Shown here one piece after another: positions 54,601 to 64,000 of a stretch of 64,000 bases of DNA. The stretch's first letter is position 1. Each line of letters begins with the position of its first letter. Source of the DNA: Dermacentor variabilis (Eukaryota; Arthropoda; Arachnida; Ixodida; Ixodidae); NCBI RefSeq assembly GCF_050947875.1, contig NC_134572.1, forward strand, positions 133,107,105 to 133,171,104, read 5' to 3'. The position numbers and the translations under genes were made by a program. The notes under the pieces were generated by a model. It worked only from the letters and a program-made list of their open reading frames with translations. It was not told the DNA's origin and ran no database searches.

Positions 54601-54689
54601 CTCACGAGCGTAAATTTTTTGCCGAGTCTGCTCCATTGTTCGCACGTTGGCACCTATATACCGGCAACGATTTCTTTTTCTCTTCGTCC

Positions 54690-56600
54690 CCGCCCTATGA
54701 TGTGTTTTGTCCGTTATGGCCGACAAAGAAAGGCAACTATACACGCTCGTTGTCACTGCGCACACACGCCCGCGCTCTTTCCGCGTTTGTTTTAGCAGCT
54801 GCTGCTGCTGCTTTCCCGATCGCAGCGCTCGCACGCACGCGGCGTGCCTCTGCCGCCGCTGTCGGCGCACACGCGCAAGGGCGTCGACGTCTCCTCTGGC
54901 GCTCGGCGCAGCGTCGGCGGTGCGCCGGTTTGTGGGCGCGCTAAGGCCAGCGCCGACCCGTCGGCGGCGGCGGTGTGCCGGGCCCAACCTGGGCGGTGCT
55001 CTGGCCGGCGCGCACAAAAGGAGAGACTCCATCTGCTCGATGAGAAGCTCCACCCGCGAGGGCGGTCGGCGCCGAATCCGGCTCCCTGGGGCCTCTCTGC
55101 CGCCACCGCTGCTGCTTTTCGTTGTTTCTTGGCCGCCGCCGCTGCTGCTATTGCGCTGCGCGCCACTTTCGCGCTTTTTCGCTCCCTTTTTCTCTTTCGC
55201 GTCACCGACGCGGTGCGCTTGATTTTCTCTTTGTTTGCTTCCTCTCTGTTTTACCCTTGCTCTTTTTGTACCGCGCGCGAGAAGCTTTCCTTTGCCGCGC
55301 GCGCGGACCGGCCAATTCTGCGCTCCCCGTGTCTTCCGCGTGTTGCAGCGTTAGATATCGCTTGGTATATAGATAAGACAGTCCTCGCTGTGCAGCGCCG
55401 TTCCTTACACGAGGCATGTCTAGAGGCTCTTTTCCGCTGTACTCGAAGACTTTGCTGAAATTAGAGCCAGTCAGCGTGGCAAGCCGATACCACGAAGAGA
55501 GATGTATGCATGTTGGACGCCATACGCCGCGTTTACAGTACTCAAAAGTGCGCCGCTATGCAGTGCGCCAGCAATATAGCCTTACGCTCGTTAATGTTTC
55601 TTCTTTGCGGCGGGCAATGGGTATATGTTGGGTCATGAAATGACACCGACTGGCGACCACGTCTCGCAACCGCAGACTTTCCGTCGCTCGAGCTGCTTTA
55701 TCTGGCCCGATGCAGTCGAATCTGCCGATCGCAGCTCGGCGCGCACAAAGAACGTGGCACGCAGCTTATCTGCCCCGTTTCTCGCTATACAAGAACGTGC
55801 GCGCGCTGTTTCGTCCGAATGTACACGCGCGCTCGCATACAGACGAAACGAATTAGGGTCTAGGCTGGGCGTCGTACCGTGTGATCAGCGGCGCGGACAG
55901 GACGCGGCGAGAGACCGCGCGCAGGAGACGCCTGCCGCCGCCAGCGAGGAGGAGACGATTCGCGCAAAACCCCGAAGCGGCAGATACGCGCGCGCAGCAG
56001 CGGGCAGAGCCAGATGGGCACCGCGCAGGCGCACGGATAATAACAGGGGCAAGCCTTCTGGCAGCGAGGGGAAAGGAGAGCGAGGGTCACGTGTAGCAGA
56101 AGCAAGATGAAGAAGAAGCGGGGTACAGAGGGCGAGAGCACGGCCCCGTGCTCGCACGCGAGGGCCATCTCATTAAATCGCGGAAAAATGGGGCTGCCTG
56201 TAATCCATCATTTCGGGGACGGCCGCGGCGGCGGCGGCGTTCTTCGCCTCGCGGGCCAGCGCATCACGTCGTGTCGACCCCCACCCCACCCCCTCTCAGC
56301 TCTCTGTACAGCGAAGCCTGCCCCCCTACCCGCGCCGGTGTCTCGGCGTTCCTGCAGCTCGCGGCTGCTGCTGCTGCTGATGCAGAGTGCCGCTGCTGGA
56401 GGGGACTGCCCACATAGCAGCGGCACTGCAGCAGCAAGGGCAGCCGGCGTCGTGAAGCGCTTCAGAACGGCGGGCAAGCGATTGCAGCGAGCGAGGAATT
56501 GAGGGAGACAGCGCCACCCCTGGCCCTCTGCGCGCATGCCACCAAACCGCAGGCACGCCACGGGGCCCGCCGCCGGAAGCATTCGGCGCGTCGCATTCTT
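54690..56600. promoter_or_regulatory. GC-rich, CpG-dense region
   Basis: High GC with many CpG and repeated GCCGCC, CGCGCG and GCTGCTGCT words, and long overlapping ORFs in most frames on both strands. This pattern comes from composition and does not show coding. It looks like the CpG-rich promoter or first-exon region of a host gene, but no gene body could be attached. No individual factor sites are claimed. Confidence 0.35.
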
Positions 56601-59100
56601 TTAGAGGGCCTCTCGAGTTGCGGTCACAGCAAAGAAACCTCGCGTATAGCCTGTGGGCGGTAGACCAATTCGCGAGGAGCGTGGCTCCTCCCGAAAAAGG
56701 CTCTTTGCCACTTCTGCGGCTCAAGCGATGTGTGCACTTCACTGTGAGGACATATATAACACCCGTTGTCGACATGAAAAATCCTCCATTTCTGTTCTGG
56801 CGTGTTTCTTACCTCACAGAAGCATTTCGCTCTCTGTAATGAGGGGAAAAAATGCAGAAACGATAAACTGGCGCATTAGAAAGGTTTAATTTCGCCAAAT
56901 ATTTACCCCTTCCCCAGTGTACGGTGGCAAACCTGATGCGACCTGTTTGACCTCCCTGCCTTTGATTCTCGTTTTCTCTCTCTCCTTCTCTCTTTCGTGA
57001 ACACTCACAATAGCTGGCTACCTCGTTTCGTGTGTTCTGTTTCTGGATGTCAACAGCTAAGATGGAGATAGTCTTTCGCACGTAAATAGAGCCATGCAGG
57101 CTAGTCCTCAGATTTAAACTATATCACAAATGCTACACCACGCAGGGTCCAATCAATTCAGACGACGTTAACTTCGTGGGCAGAACTTCTGAAGTTGTGT
57201 AACGAAGAGTTACGAGGACGCTGATATGCTACGCGCCATATATTGTTTCTTTTTTCATACCACGCCACCGGTACATCTATAGGATACATTTGTAGCCGAG
57301 CAACATATGGCCTTGTCTTCGTAATAGCCGACAACCGTTGCATGCGTTTCGTCATAATGCCTCTTCTTCTCAGGAGTGCATGTCGAAAAAGATTGAGTGG
57401 TATCAGTCAAAAACGTTTTCAAAATGTTCGGTGCAGCATATAACGTTTCGAGAAGTTCATTTCGTAACGTTGGTGGAAATATCAGTCTTGGAGTTGGAAA
57501 CTGTTGGTCCGGCTGCGATATCACATGGAAGAAGTATATGCAGTCGGCAAGGATGTTTTCGACAGCTTCATGAGCGCACAACTTAATGACGGCTGTTTCA
57601 TTCTGACTGTACTCTATGAGAGCACATGACGGACTGTTTCTTCTGCATGGAGTCTGACGAGTACGTGCAGCCCATTTAGCCCACCCAATGAATTTCTTAG
57701 CCCCAAAGCAAAACACATGAGAACGTGCTACCAGCGACTTTTCGTACAAAGAACCGTTTGCAAGATAAAGTTAATGTCTATATTTGTATCTCTCTCTAAG
57801 GACACATAATGCGCTGGTAGCTCCTTTGCGAGAGCAAATAACGGCTTGTCGCATGCTGTATTCCAATATGTAGTGTGATCACCTTTAACGGCAACGTAAA
57901 TTCACGTTACTTGGAAGCACAGGGAATGAAAGTACACTTGACCACGCGCATGTATACGGTAATAAAGTTTCATTCTAACATCGATGCACAACACAACGGC
58001 ATCATTTGACAGTTTAAGAAGACATAGAAAGATTCAAAGTTCCTCATTTGTGTGTAGTAAGCAACAAAGACAAGTGTGATAGCCAGGCATTCCAGGTTCC
58101 ACCCTCCAAATCCAGAGGAATTGGAAATCGATTCCTATAGGAACCACTATAACTTTTGTTTTCCTCATTAATTTCTATATGGCTCTACTATTGAGGACCA
58201 CAATGTATCAACCAGCGCCCACTAAGATTTACGAGGATATCAGCTACAAAGAGCACCGCCTGGGGCCAGACCTCACCGGCCCTCGTCAATTAAGAGGGAT
58301 TGTTTAAGGCTAGTAGCGCCGCTCAGGACGAGCAAAAAAGGACAGAGGTAGGGGTAATCAAAGGGAGCGGAAAACAGGGCCTACTCAGTAAACATTGACT
58401 ACTCCAGTAAATATATGGACTCCACCACGGCGTGTAAGCGTCGATTTGTAAATGCATGCCTGCCCTCAATGCATTCCAAAACAAGCCACATAGTCAGGCT
58501 CGTTGACGGCCACTGAAACGTGGCACACATCCTTGAGAACAGAACATGCGCATCTACATGCCTTCAATGCACCCGCTCACAGCCACTTCGAGATAACTTA
58601 CAGCGATGAATGATAGCTGCGCCCTCTGCGAGATGTGGGTGTAAGCGACGGTTTCCTGTGGCGATAAACACTATAGTGTTTAGCAGGTCAACTTTCCTCC
58701 CTCCAGGATATTGTTATATGTTTGTAGCTTATGAAAGGAAACATAATGTTTTGTCGAGACACCCTGGTCCTGGAGACGTTTCGTAGTGTTATACTTGTCT
58801 CTACAAAAAATGCACAACGTTACATAGCCCCGGACCTCCTGTCTTTGTTTCAACGTTATCATGTACTTGCAGACGTACAGACATTAAGTGGTCATACGTT
58901 GGTTATTAGAACAAAGAAGCGTGTTGTGTAAATCATATGCTGCATTTCGTAATCACGAACAGTATTCAACCCGTGGTGTAGCTCACCTATCACTACTGCC
59001 CTTGAGAAGATTAAACGGCTGAAGTAGCGCCTTGGCCATTCAGAAATTAGAACTTCATCCTAGAAGGACAAGCCGATAATCATTAACCTAAAAAGAAATG
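56601..59100. other. Mostly noncoding region
   Basis: Contains a 164-codon minus-strand ORF (57,749-57,255) with no recognised domain and no clear start context, and otherwise AT-rich sequence. I see no repeats shared with the rest of the window. Confidence 0.35.
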
Positions 59101-59129
59101 AAATAAGAAAAAAAAGAAGTCCGGACAAG

Positions 59130-60420
59130 AGGGAAACAGTGAAAGGGGTTTTGGGTGATGACGAAAGGGCAGTTCCGCGGAAATGGACGAACTTTTTAGT
59201 TCCTGCGATCCAACCTTCTCGTATGTTGCCACGAGCAGCGCAGCTCCATTCCGGACGATCAATCTGCGAAGGAAGTTCGACCGTTGTCCGTCAGAGGCTC
59301 CTCTGCCCTTCGTCGTCGTCGTCTTTCGTGGCGGTTCAGAGCAGCCTTTCGTTTTCCTTCTTCCTCCGTCCATCTCTCTCTCTCTCTACAGCTCGCCTTC
59401 CCTATACCGCTTTTTGTTTCTTCCTCAGAACCCTCTCTCTCACTTCTCTACGCTTGCCACCTCTCTCTTTCTCTCCCTGTCGTTTTCCTTTTTCTCTCCC
59501 TGCAACAGGCACGGCGTCCTTTCTTTTTTTCTTTTTCTTACACTTTGCTTTTTCTTCCGCTCCCCCGTCGGTGGTGTTCCTCCTACGACGGTGAGAGAGC
59601 GGCGCTCCTACGACCTTCCAGAAGCAAGCCGGGACTCGCTCGCCCCTCGCCGGGGAGGAGCATTGACCACTCTTGAATGGATGGATCGCCTGTCACTCAA
59701 ACGCGGGGATTTGCATAGAGTCAAGCCCCCCTCCGCGTAGGAGAAACAGCCCTCTCCACTGCGCCGTCTCCTTTCGTTACGCTCTTTCCCTTCCTCAGCT
59801 CGAACTCAGTCCGCACACCGCCGCCGGCTGCGTTTTGCTTCTTCGTGCGTGGGGCTCGGCGGGCGCGCGAGCGCGTGTGTTTTTCTCTTTCGTCGACCGG
59901 CGCCAGCGCTCCACTTCGATTGTTTTGCCACCACTGCTTCAGGCAGCAGTTCCTCTTTGGTGCAACTCCTCTCCCCGGTTCACCCTTTCTCGTTCCCTAC
60001 CTCGTACCCGTGCTTTCACTCGCCCACGACTTCGCTCTTGCCAACACCGCAGAAGCAGCCTGTGCACTGAGGAGCCGGGGGGGGGGGGGGGGGGGAGTTC
60101 CGGCGCAACCGACGGTCTCGTCGTATCGCCCGGGCTGCGACGAAAACAACGTGCTGGGATCAATGCGTCCCCCGCTCGATTTCCGCGCGCTTCCTTCCTT
60201 GTGGGAGGCTTCCCTTTTGCACTACGTCGGTTCTTTCTTTTTTTTTTTTCCTGTTACTTTTCTCTCTTTCTTTTGCTCCTTTCTATTCCTGTGTTCAGCT
60301 CCATTGTGTCTGCATGTTGTGCCCGAGAGTTCGTGCTGTCGTGCGGGGCAACTTCATCGGAATCATACTCGGTCGCTGCTCGCTCACGTGACGAACTGGA
60401 TGCAATTCCGTCTGCCTAAT
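59130..60420. other. Pyrimidine- and GC-rich low-complexity region
   Basis: Long CT-rich stretches (CTCTCTCTCT near 59,380), TTTCTTTTTCTT runs and a G19 tract at 60,077-60,095. Overlapping ORFs of up to 248 codons in three plus frames are biased in composition and have no domains. It could be the 5' region or an untranslated exon of a host gene. Confidence 0.35.
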
Positions 60421-60821
60421 TGATTGCGCGATGTAAAGAAAAGAACAACGAAAAAAAAAAGAAAATGGCAAATCTTTCATTTGTGCCGCGGATTGCCAAA
60501 CAAGCGGCGGGGCAGAGATAGCGATCGCCTGACGTATTCTGTGGCCACCGATTTCAGCGATCATGCGCTGGGTTATTAATAATAGAGACTCGGGCCATTG
60601 AATCGTCTACGCTAGCGCGCACCGTGCGTCAGCAACACGATAGTGCGCATTTGTAAATATAGACGTTCCCATGGCCGTAGACTGTCTGTGCGAATACTGG
60701 CGCACGATTAGTATCCCTATCAATTTGAGAAAGCACTGTGCGTCGAGACCAATCGGACCATTCGTCGTACGTCCGTGTTACGTGCCTGGATTTTACGTGC
60801 TGCGATTTCGTTTCATCGTAG
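60421..60821. other. Sequence upstream of the 60.8-kb promoter
   Basis: Noncoding, with no repeat recognised. Confidence 0.35.
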
Positions 60822-60855
60822 TATAAAAGGACAGCCCAGTTCCTGGCGTTTCATG
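60822..60855 (+). promoter_or_regulatory. Core promoter: TATA box with initiator
   Basis: TATAAAAG (60,822-60,829) lies 30 bases before TCATGCATTCA, which has an initiator-like TCA at about 60,851. It is not inside any LTR or other repeat that I can recognise. The spacing is right for an RNA polymerase II start. Confidence 0.5.
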
Positions 60856-61103
60856 CATTCATTTCACTTGAAGGCAACGGGCAATCAAATCTGACTGCTT
60901 GCATTTTATTGTCCATTGTGCGACTGATCTCGCAGTACGTGTTTTCGGGCCGTGTTTACACGTGTCTGTTTCCGTGGGTATTTAAACGTGTTAAATTTTA
61001 TGCACGTTCACGTGCATATTTGACATAGGCAAGTTTTAACCAGCGCTTTATCGTTCGCGTGTCTTCCTACTTATCCCGTCCTTCGCGCTGTTAGAATTTC
61101 GAA

Positions 61104-61220
61104 ATGCACCGAATAGCCCGCGTCAACGCCATAATTTTAACCATATTGCTAAGCAGTCCGTCGCACGTGTTTTATGTACGCAGCCGCGAAAGTATGCGGA
61201 ATCGCAAGCAGCAAATGTGA
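61104..61220 (+). CDS. Candidate first exon of a secreted peptide
   Basis: A 38-codon ORF about 250 bases after the predicted start site. The protein begins MHRIARVNAIILTILLSS: two basic residues, an 8-10 residue hydrophobic stretch and a small-residue SSPSH segment, like a signal peptide. A possible splice donor, AAA|GTATGC, lies at 61,191/61,192, so the ORF may be cut short by an intron and continue elsewhere. Short upstream ATGs at 60,853 and about 61,000 each meet a stop quickly. I do not recognise the peptide. The evidence is a promoter plus a signal-like start only. Confidence 0.3.
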   Translation: MHRIARVNAIILTILLSSPSHVFYVRSRESMRNRKQQM

Positions 61221-61234
61221 CCTGATATCTCATA

Positions 61235-61235
<1 letters not shown>

Positions 61236-61308
<73 letters not shown>
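61236..61308. repeat. (ATT)n microsatellite
   Basis: About 24 perfect ATT units, 16 bases after the stop of the short ORF. It would lie in the intron if the ORF is a first exon. Confidence 0.97.
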
Positions 61309-61310
<2 letters not shown>

Positions 61311-62338
61311 TGTCGCCTATCGAGTAAGGTTAGCGAGGTTAGTAACTAAATTTACAAAAATAGAGACCGTTCGGGTGGCCACAGCGTGTTTATGTAGGCT
61401 AGTGTACCAGTGCACCTAACCCAAGCATAAGCAAATTTCCTTTCCTGACAATTAAACAACTATAGCTGCTGTTGGAGATGCCATATAGCTAAGCTAAATG
61501 CAAAGTGTGTAGCTGGCTTAATTCAGTCATCTTCATTGGTTTCTACGCGCGAGCTACTTCTCTGTTTAGCGACCCAAATGGATGCGAGCCAGGTAAGTTA
61601 GTTACGCGCTTTGCCTGGTTAGCGCAAGTTACAGTAGCAACGACGGCTGGAAAACCGTGAGAGTACGCTAAGGTGATGGCAGTGCTCTGTAAAGTACCCA
61701 TCTGTTTGTTAATGAAAGATGCCTTCGCTGCACTAGTGATGTACTATGCGGCGAAAACAACCATACTTGCTGGACACTTTGAAGGTTCATTGGTGCGATT
61801 TCGCATTGTCATTACGTGGTTCTGCACGGCTGGTCACATAAACAGGACATTTGCCTCGATTTACATAAATCTCCGATTCCACCACCGCCACTCAGGAAAA
61901 TATTTTGATGGAACGTTCAATTTTCACTTAATCTAGGCCAAGAAAAGGCTGAGTGCCACTCATGAAAAATGAAACCTTGCTTTCTTACGCAGCGTAATGA
62001 GAATTTATTGTGCTGCCGTTTTCTCCCTCTCTTCCTCTCAATAGCCAGCTTAAAAGATCCACATCAACTGCACTCACTGGATGAATGGATGCTAGCAAAA
62101 TAATTCTACAGCCTATGGGAAGTCCATGGCATTTGGCGAATCATATCTTGCGGAAATCCGAAATGTTGAGTAAAGGCAACGTGAATGGTAAGAAAAGCTG
62201 ACATACACTTGAAAGCTAGCACAAAACTAGAAAATGAGCCATACTTCAGAACTTTCTTTTTGAGAAACCTGTCTAGGCATGTCATTTTTGCGATACTATC
62301 AAGCATATAAAAATAAATCCTTGCCATAGCCATTTTTA
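61309..62338. other. Noncoding region
   Basis: No gene or repeat supported. ORFs are short and unfamiliar. Confidence 0.35.
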
Positions 62339-62800
62339 TGAGAGAAGAAACAAGTGAAGGAAGGGTGTTTAACCAAACAGCCGTTCGGTTGACTGCCCTG
62401 CATGGGATAAAAGGGATGAGGGTTGAAAGAAGGAAGGCGAAAGCGGAGAGAATTCACGCAAACAGTAGTGCAGACATAAGGACGTCCAAAAGCATCTTCT
62501 CAGGTCAGTTGATTTTATGAAAGTCATTAGAGTGAGCGTAGCTTTCTGGGTTGACGGTGGTTGAGGCCATGCATCCAGGATATTTGCTTCTGTAGAGCGT
62601 CGACCGTCCAGTTGGCTGGACGAAACTGACATTGTCACGTCGATGTGGGTGAGGTTTTTACAATGCGTACAAACGTGGTCTTGTGGCCTCAAACTTTTCG
62701 ACGAGTATTTTCTATCAGCTTGCTGCGAACAACACCTAGATATAAGTCTTTTAACCACAACGTATGAAAAAAAAGCACTTACTTCCGATATTGTTTGCAC
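62339..62800 (-). mobile_element. 3' end of another non-LTR retrotransposon
   Basis: The minus-strand text contains DHVCTHCKNLTHIDV, a cysteine pair and histidine like an ORF2 C-terminal knuckle, then SSQLDGRRSTEANILDAWP. The sequence ends with a GGTTAAACACCCTTCCTTCA-type tail, similar in kind to the CCTT-rich end of the insertion at 30.9 kb. Only the last few hundred bases are present, as is usual for 5'-truncated copies. Confidence 0.5.
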
Positions 62801-64000
62801 ACATCATGTGGATTTTATACAGCCAAAAGGACAAGCCTATATGGAAGCCAAATCGAACTAAAAGAATTACGTTAGACGATTCGTAAGCTTGATACAATAT
62901 TTTTTTTACGAGGATTGGCTTCGAATCAGTTCTTTGAGGGGCTGACGATTCGGCATGCGTTAAGTTTATATCTTTAAATTGCTAACTACCTGCACAAGTT
63001 AACCTCTTGTAAGTAAAGCTTGATATTAAAAACTTTCAAATTTTTATTTACAGTTGTAGCACAAGGATTTGGCAAACTTTGCCCCTACAGCTGAAACGAC
63101 TGTGACATTGCAGATTGATCATCTGCAGCAAAACCATGTTTATAAAGGTAACGATCCCGCATGTGCTCTGAGCTTACAACCTTCATGCAGATAAAAAAAC
63201 AGCTTGAAAATTTTGCCTGGTGTACGAATTTGGCTAATCACAAAGGTTAGACCAATCCGTGTACTACCCATCATTCCCATCACAGCGTATGGGTTCCTTT
63301 CAGCAAGGGGCTGTTTGAAACTGGTGCTACTATAGCACGCACTATACACTTGCTGATGAGGTGTCAGTTGCGGGTACAGAAGCCACATCTGCCCTACGTT
63401 TGTTGACGGACGCTTTTCGCGTACTCTTATACAGCACACAAAGTACTATAGAGGATGTAGTCGATACAAACATTACAGTGCTGCCATTCCTTGATTGTAT
63501 ATAGAGGAATGCTCCACAACCCATAATTTCATGCACAGAAGATGCAAAGGCGGCCTCGCCGACTGTCAACACGGAAAGGTGGCGTGCTTTCCCAGTTCAA
63601 ATGCCTGTACAAACGATGCGAAATTAGGCGCGTTTTTGATTTCGCGCATGCGTTGTGCTCTATATCTCATGCTGTTCCTTCTTTCTGAGCCCTTCGCTGC
63701 AACTCCGATCTCCACTCGTACTTCACAGTAGTCAGCTATACGCAGTTCTTACACGTCGGCTGCGGTTCGGACATTGCCTTCACGAAGGGTGGCACTATGC
63801 GGTAATCGGAATGTTTAACATTGCTGCGTGCGGTGTCGGCAGCTGCAAATTCAAAGAGCATCGAGCATTGATTGGATAACTCTTCTCGATTTCAGCTACG
63901 AAGACATTCACTCTCCTACACGCACAGCAGAATCGGCAGCTGTCCGTGCACCGTACCCACGGCGCGTCGGCCCACAGCTATGGGCAGATAAAATTTTTGG
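62801..64000. other. Noncoding region to window end
   Basis: Minus-strand ORFs at 63,572-63,140 do not show a domain I can name. No repeats seen. Confidence 0.35.

Noticed and set aside
54707..55458. Several long ORFs on both strands
   Set aside because: GC-rich composition lacks stop codons in all frames; products are biased and share no domain.
57255..57749. 164-codon minus-strand ORF
   Set aside because: No motif recognised; too little to call a gene, though it would merit a database search.
59139..60423. ORFs of 150-248 codons in three plus frames
   Set aside because: They translate CT-rich low-complexity DNA (runs of S, L, F and P) and overlap each other fully.
61174..61419. ORF containing a poly-tyrosine run
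   Set aside because: Translation of the (ATT)n microsatellite.
1..64000. CRISPR-like or phage-like systems, rRNA or complete tRNA genes
   Set aside because: No regularly spaced identical repeats with unique spacers, no prokaryotic genes and no full cloverleaf were seen.

Overview
The window is a stretch of eukaryotic, almost certainly arthropod, genome. The mix of elements best fits a hard tick: Ty3/gypsy elements and APE-endonuclease non-LTR elements whose proteins read like those I know from tick genomes, many foldback elements, and simple-sequence tails such as (CATC)n, (CCTT)n, (ATTC)n and (ATTT)n. This is inference from family resemblance, since no search could be run. I found no bacterial-style operons, rRNA genes, CRISPR arrays or convincing multi-exon host genes. 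Nearly all recognisable coding sequence belongs to decayed mobile elements.

Layout. Positions 1-15,060 are a deep nest. The host element is a non-LTR retrotransposon on the minus strand (element B). It was interrupted by a CR1/L2-like element (7,033-11,956), by a solo gypsy LTR with a GTAG/CTAC target duplication (12,339-13,026), and by a gypsy element (A, up to 6,380). Gypsy A carries an 816-bp repeat and is cut by the 3' part of an I-like element (1-2,012). Positions 15,595-20,593 hold an LTR element resembling the GMR1 group, with SCAN-like Gag and protease followed directly by integrase. Its leader contains a 78-bp minisatellite, and one LTR carries a hairpin insertion with a 14-bp duplication. 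Positions 21,061-26,570 are a nearly complete I-like non-LTR element with ORF1 and with ORF2 encoding endonuclease, RT, RNase H and a zinc knuckle. Positions 30,873-32,373 are a non-LTR insertion with the inverted 5' segment typical of twin priming. Positions 38,785-44,421 are a second gypsy element (D) with its RT region replaced by other repeats. Positions 47,190-48,699 hold a short repeat and a second copy of the LTR found at 12.3 kb. Positions 52,470-53,521 are a large foldback element.

The rest (26.6-30.8, 32.4-38.7, 44.4-47.1, 48.7-52.4 and 53.5-64 kb) is mostly noncoding. Two GC-rich stretches (54.7-56.6 and 59.1-60.4 kb) look like CpG-island sequence. A good TATA-type core promoter at 60,822 is followed by a short ORF with a signal-peptide-like N terminus, the only candidate host gene start. 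The elements do not form a pathway; their relationship is chronological, and the nesting order gives their relative ages.
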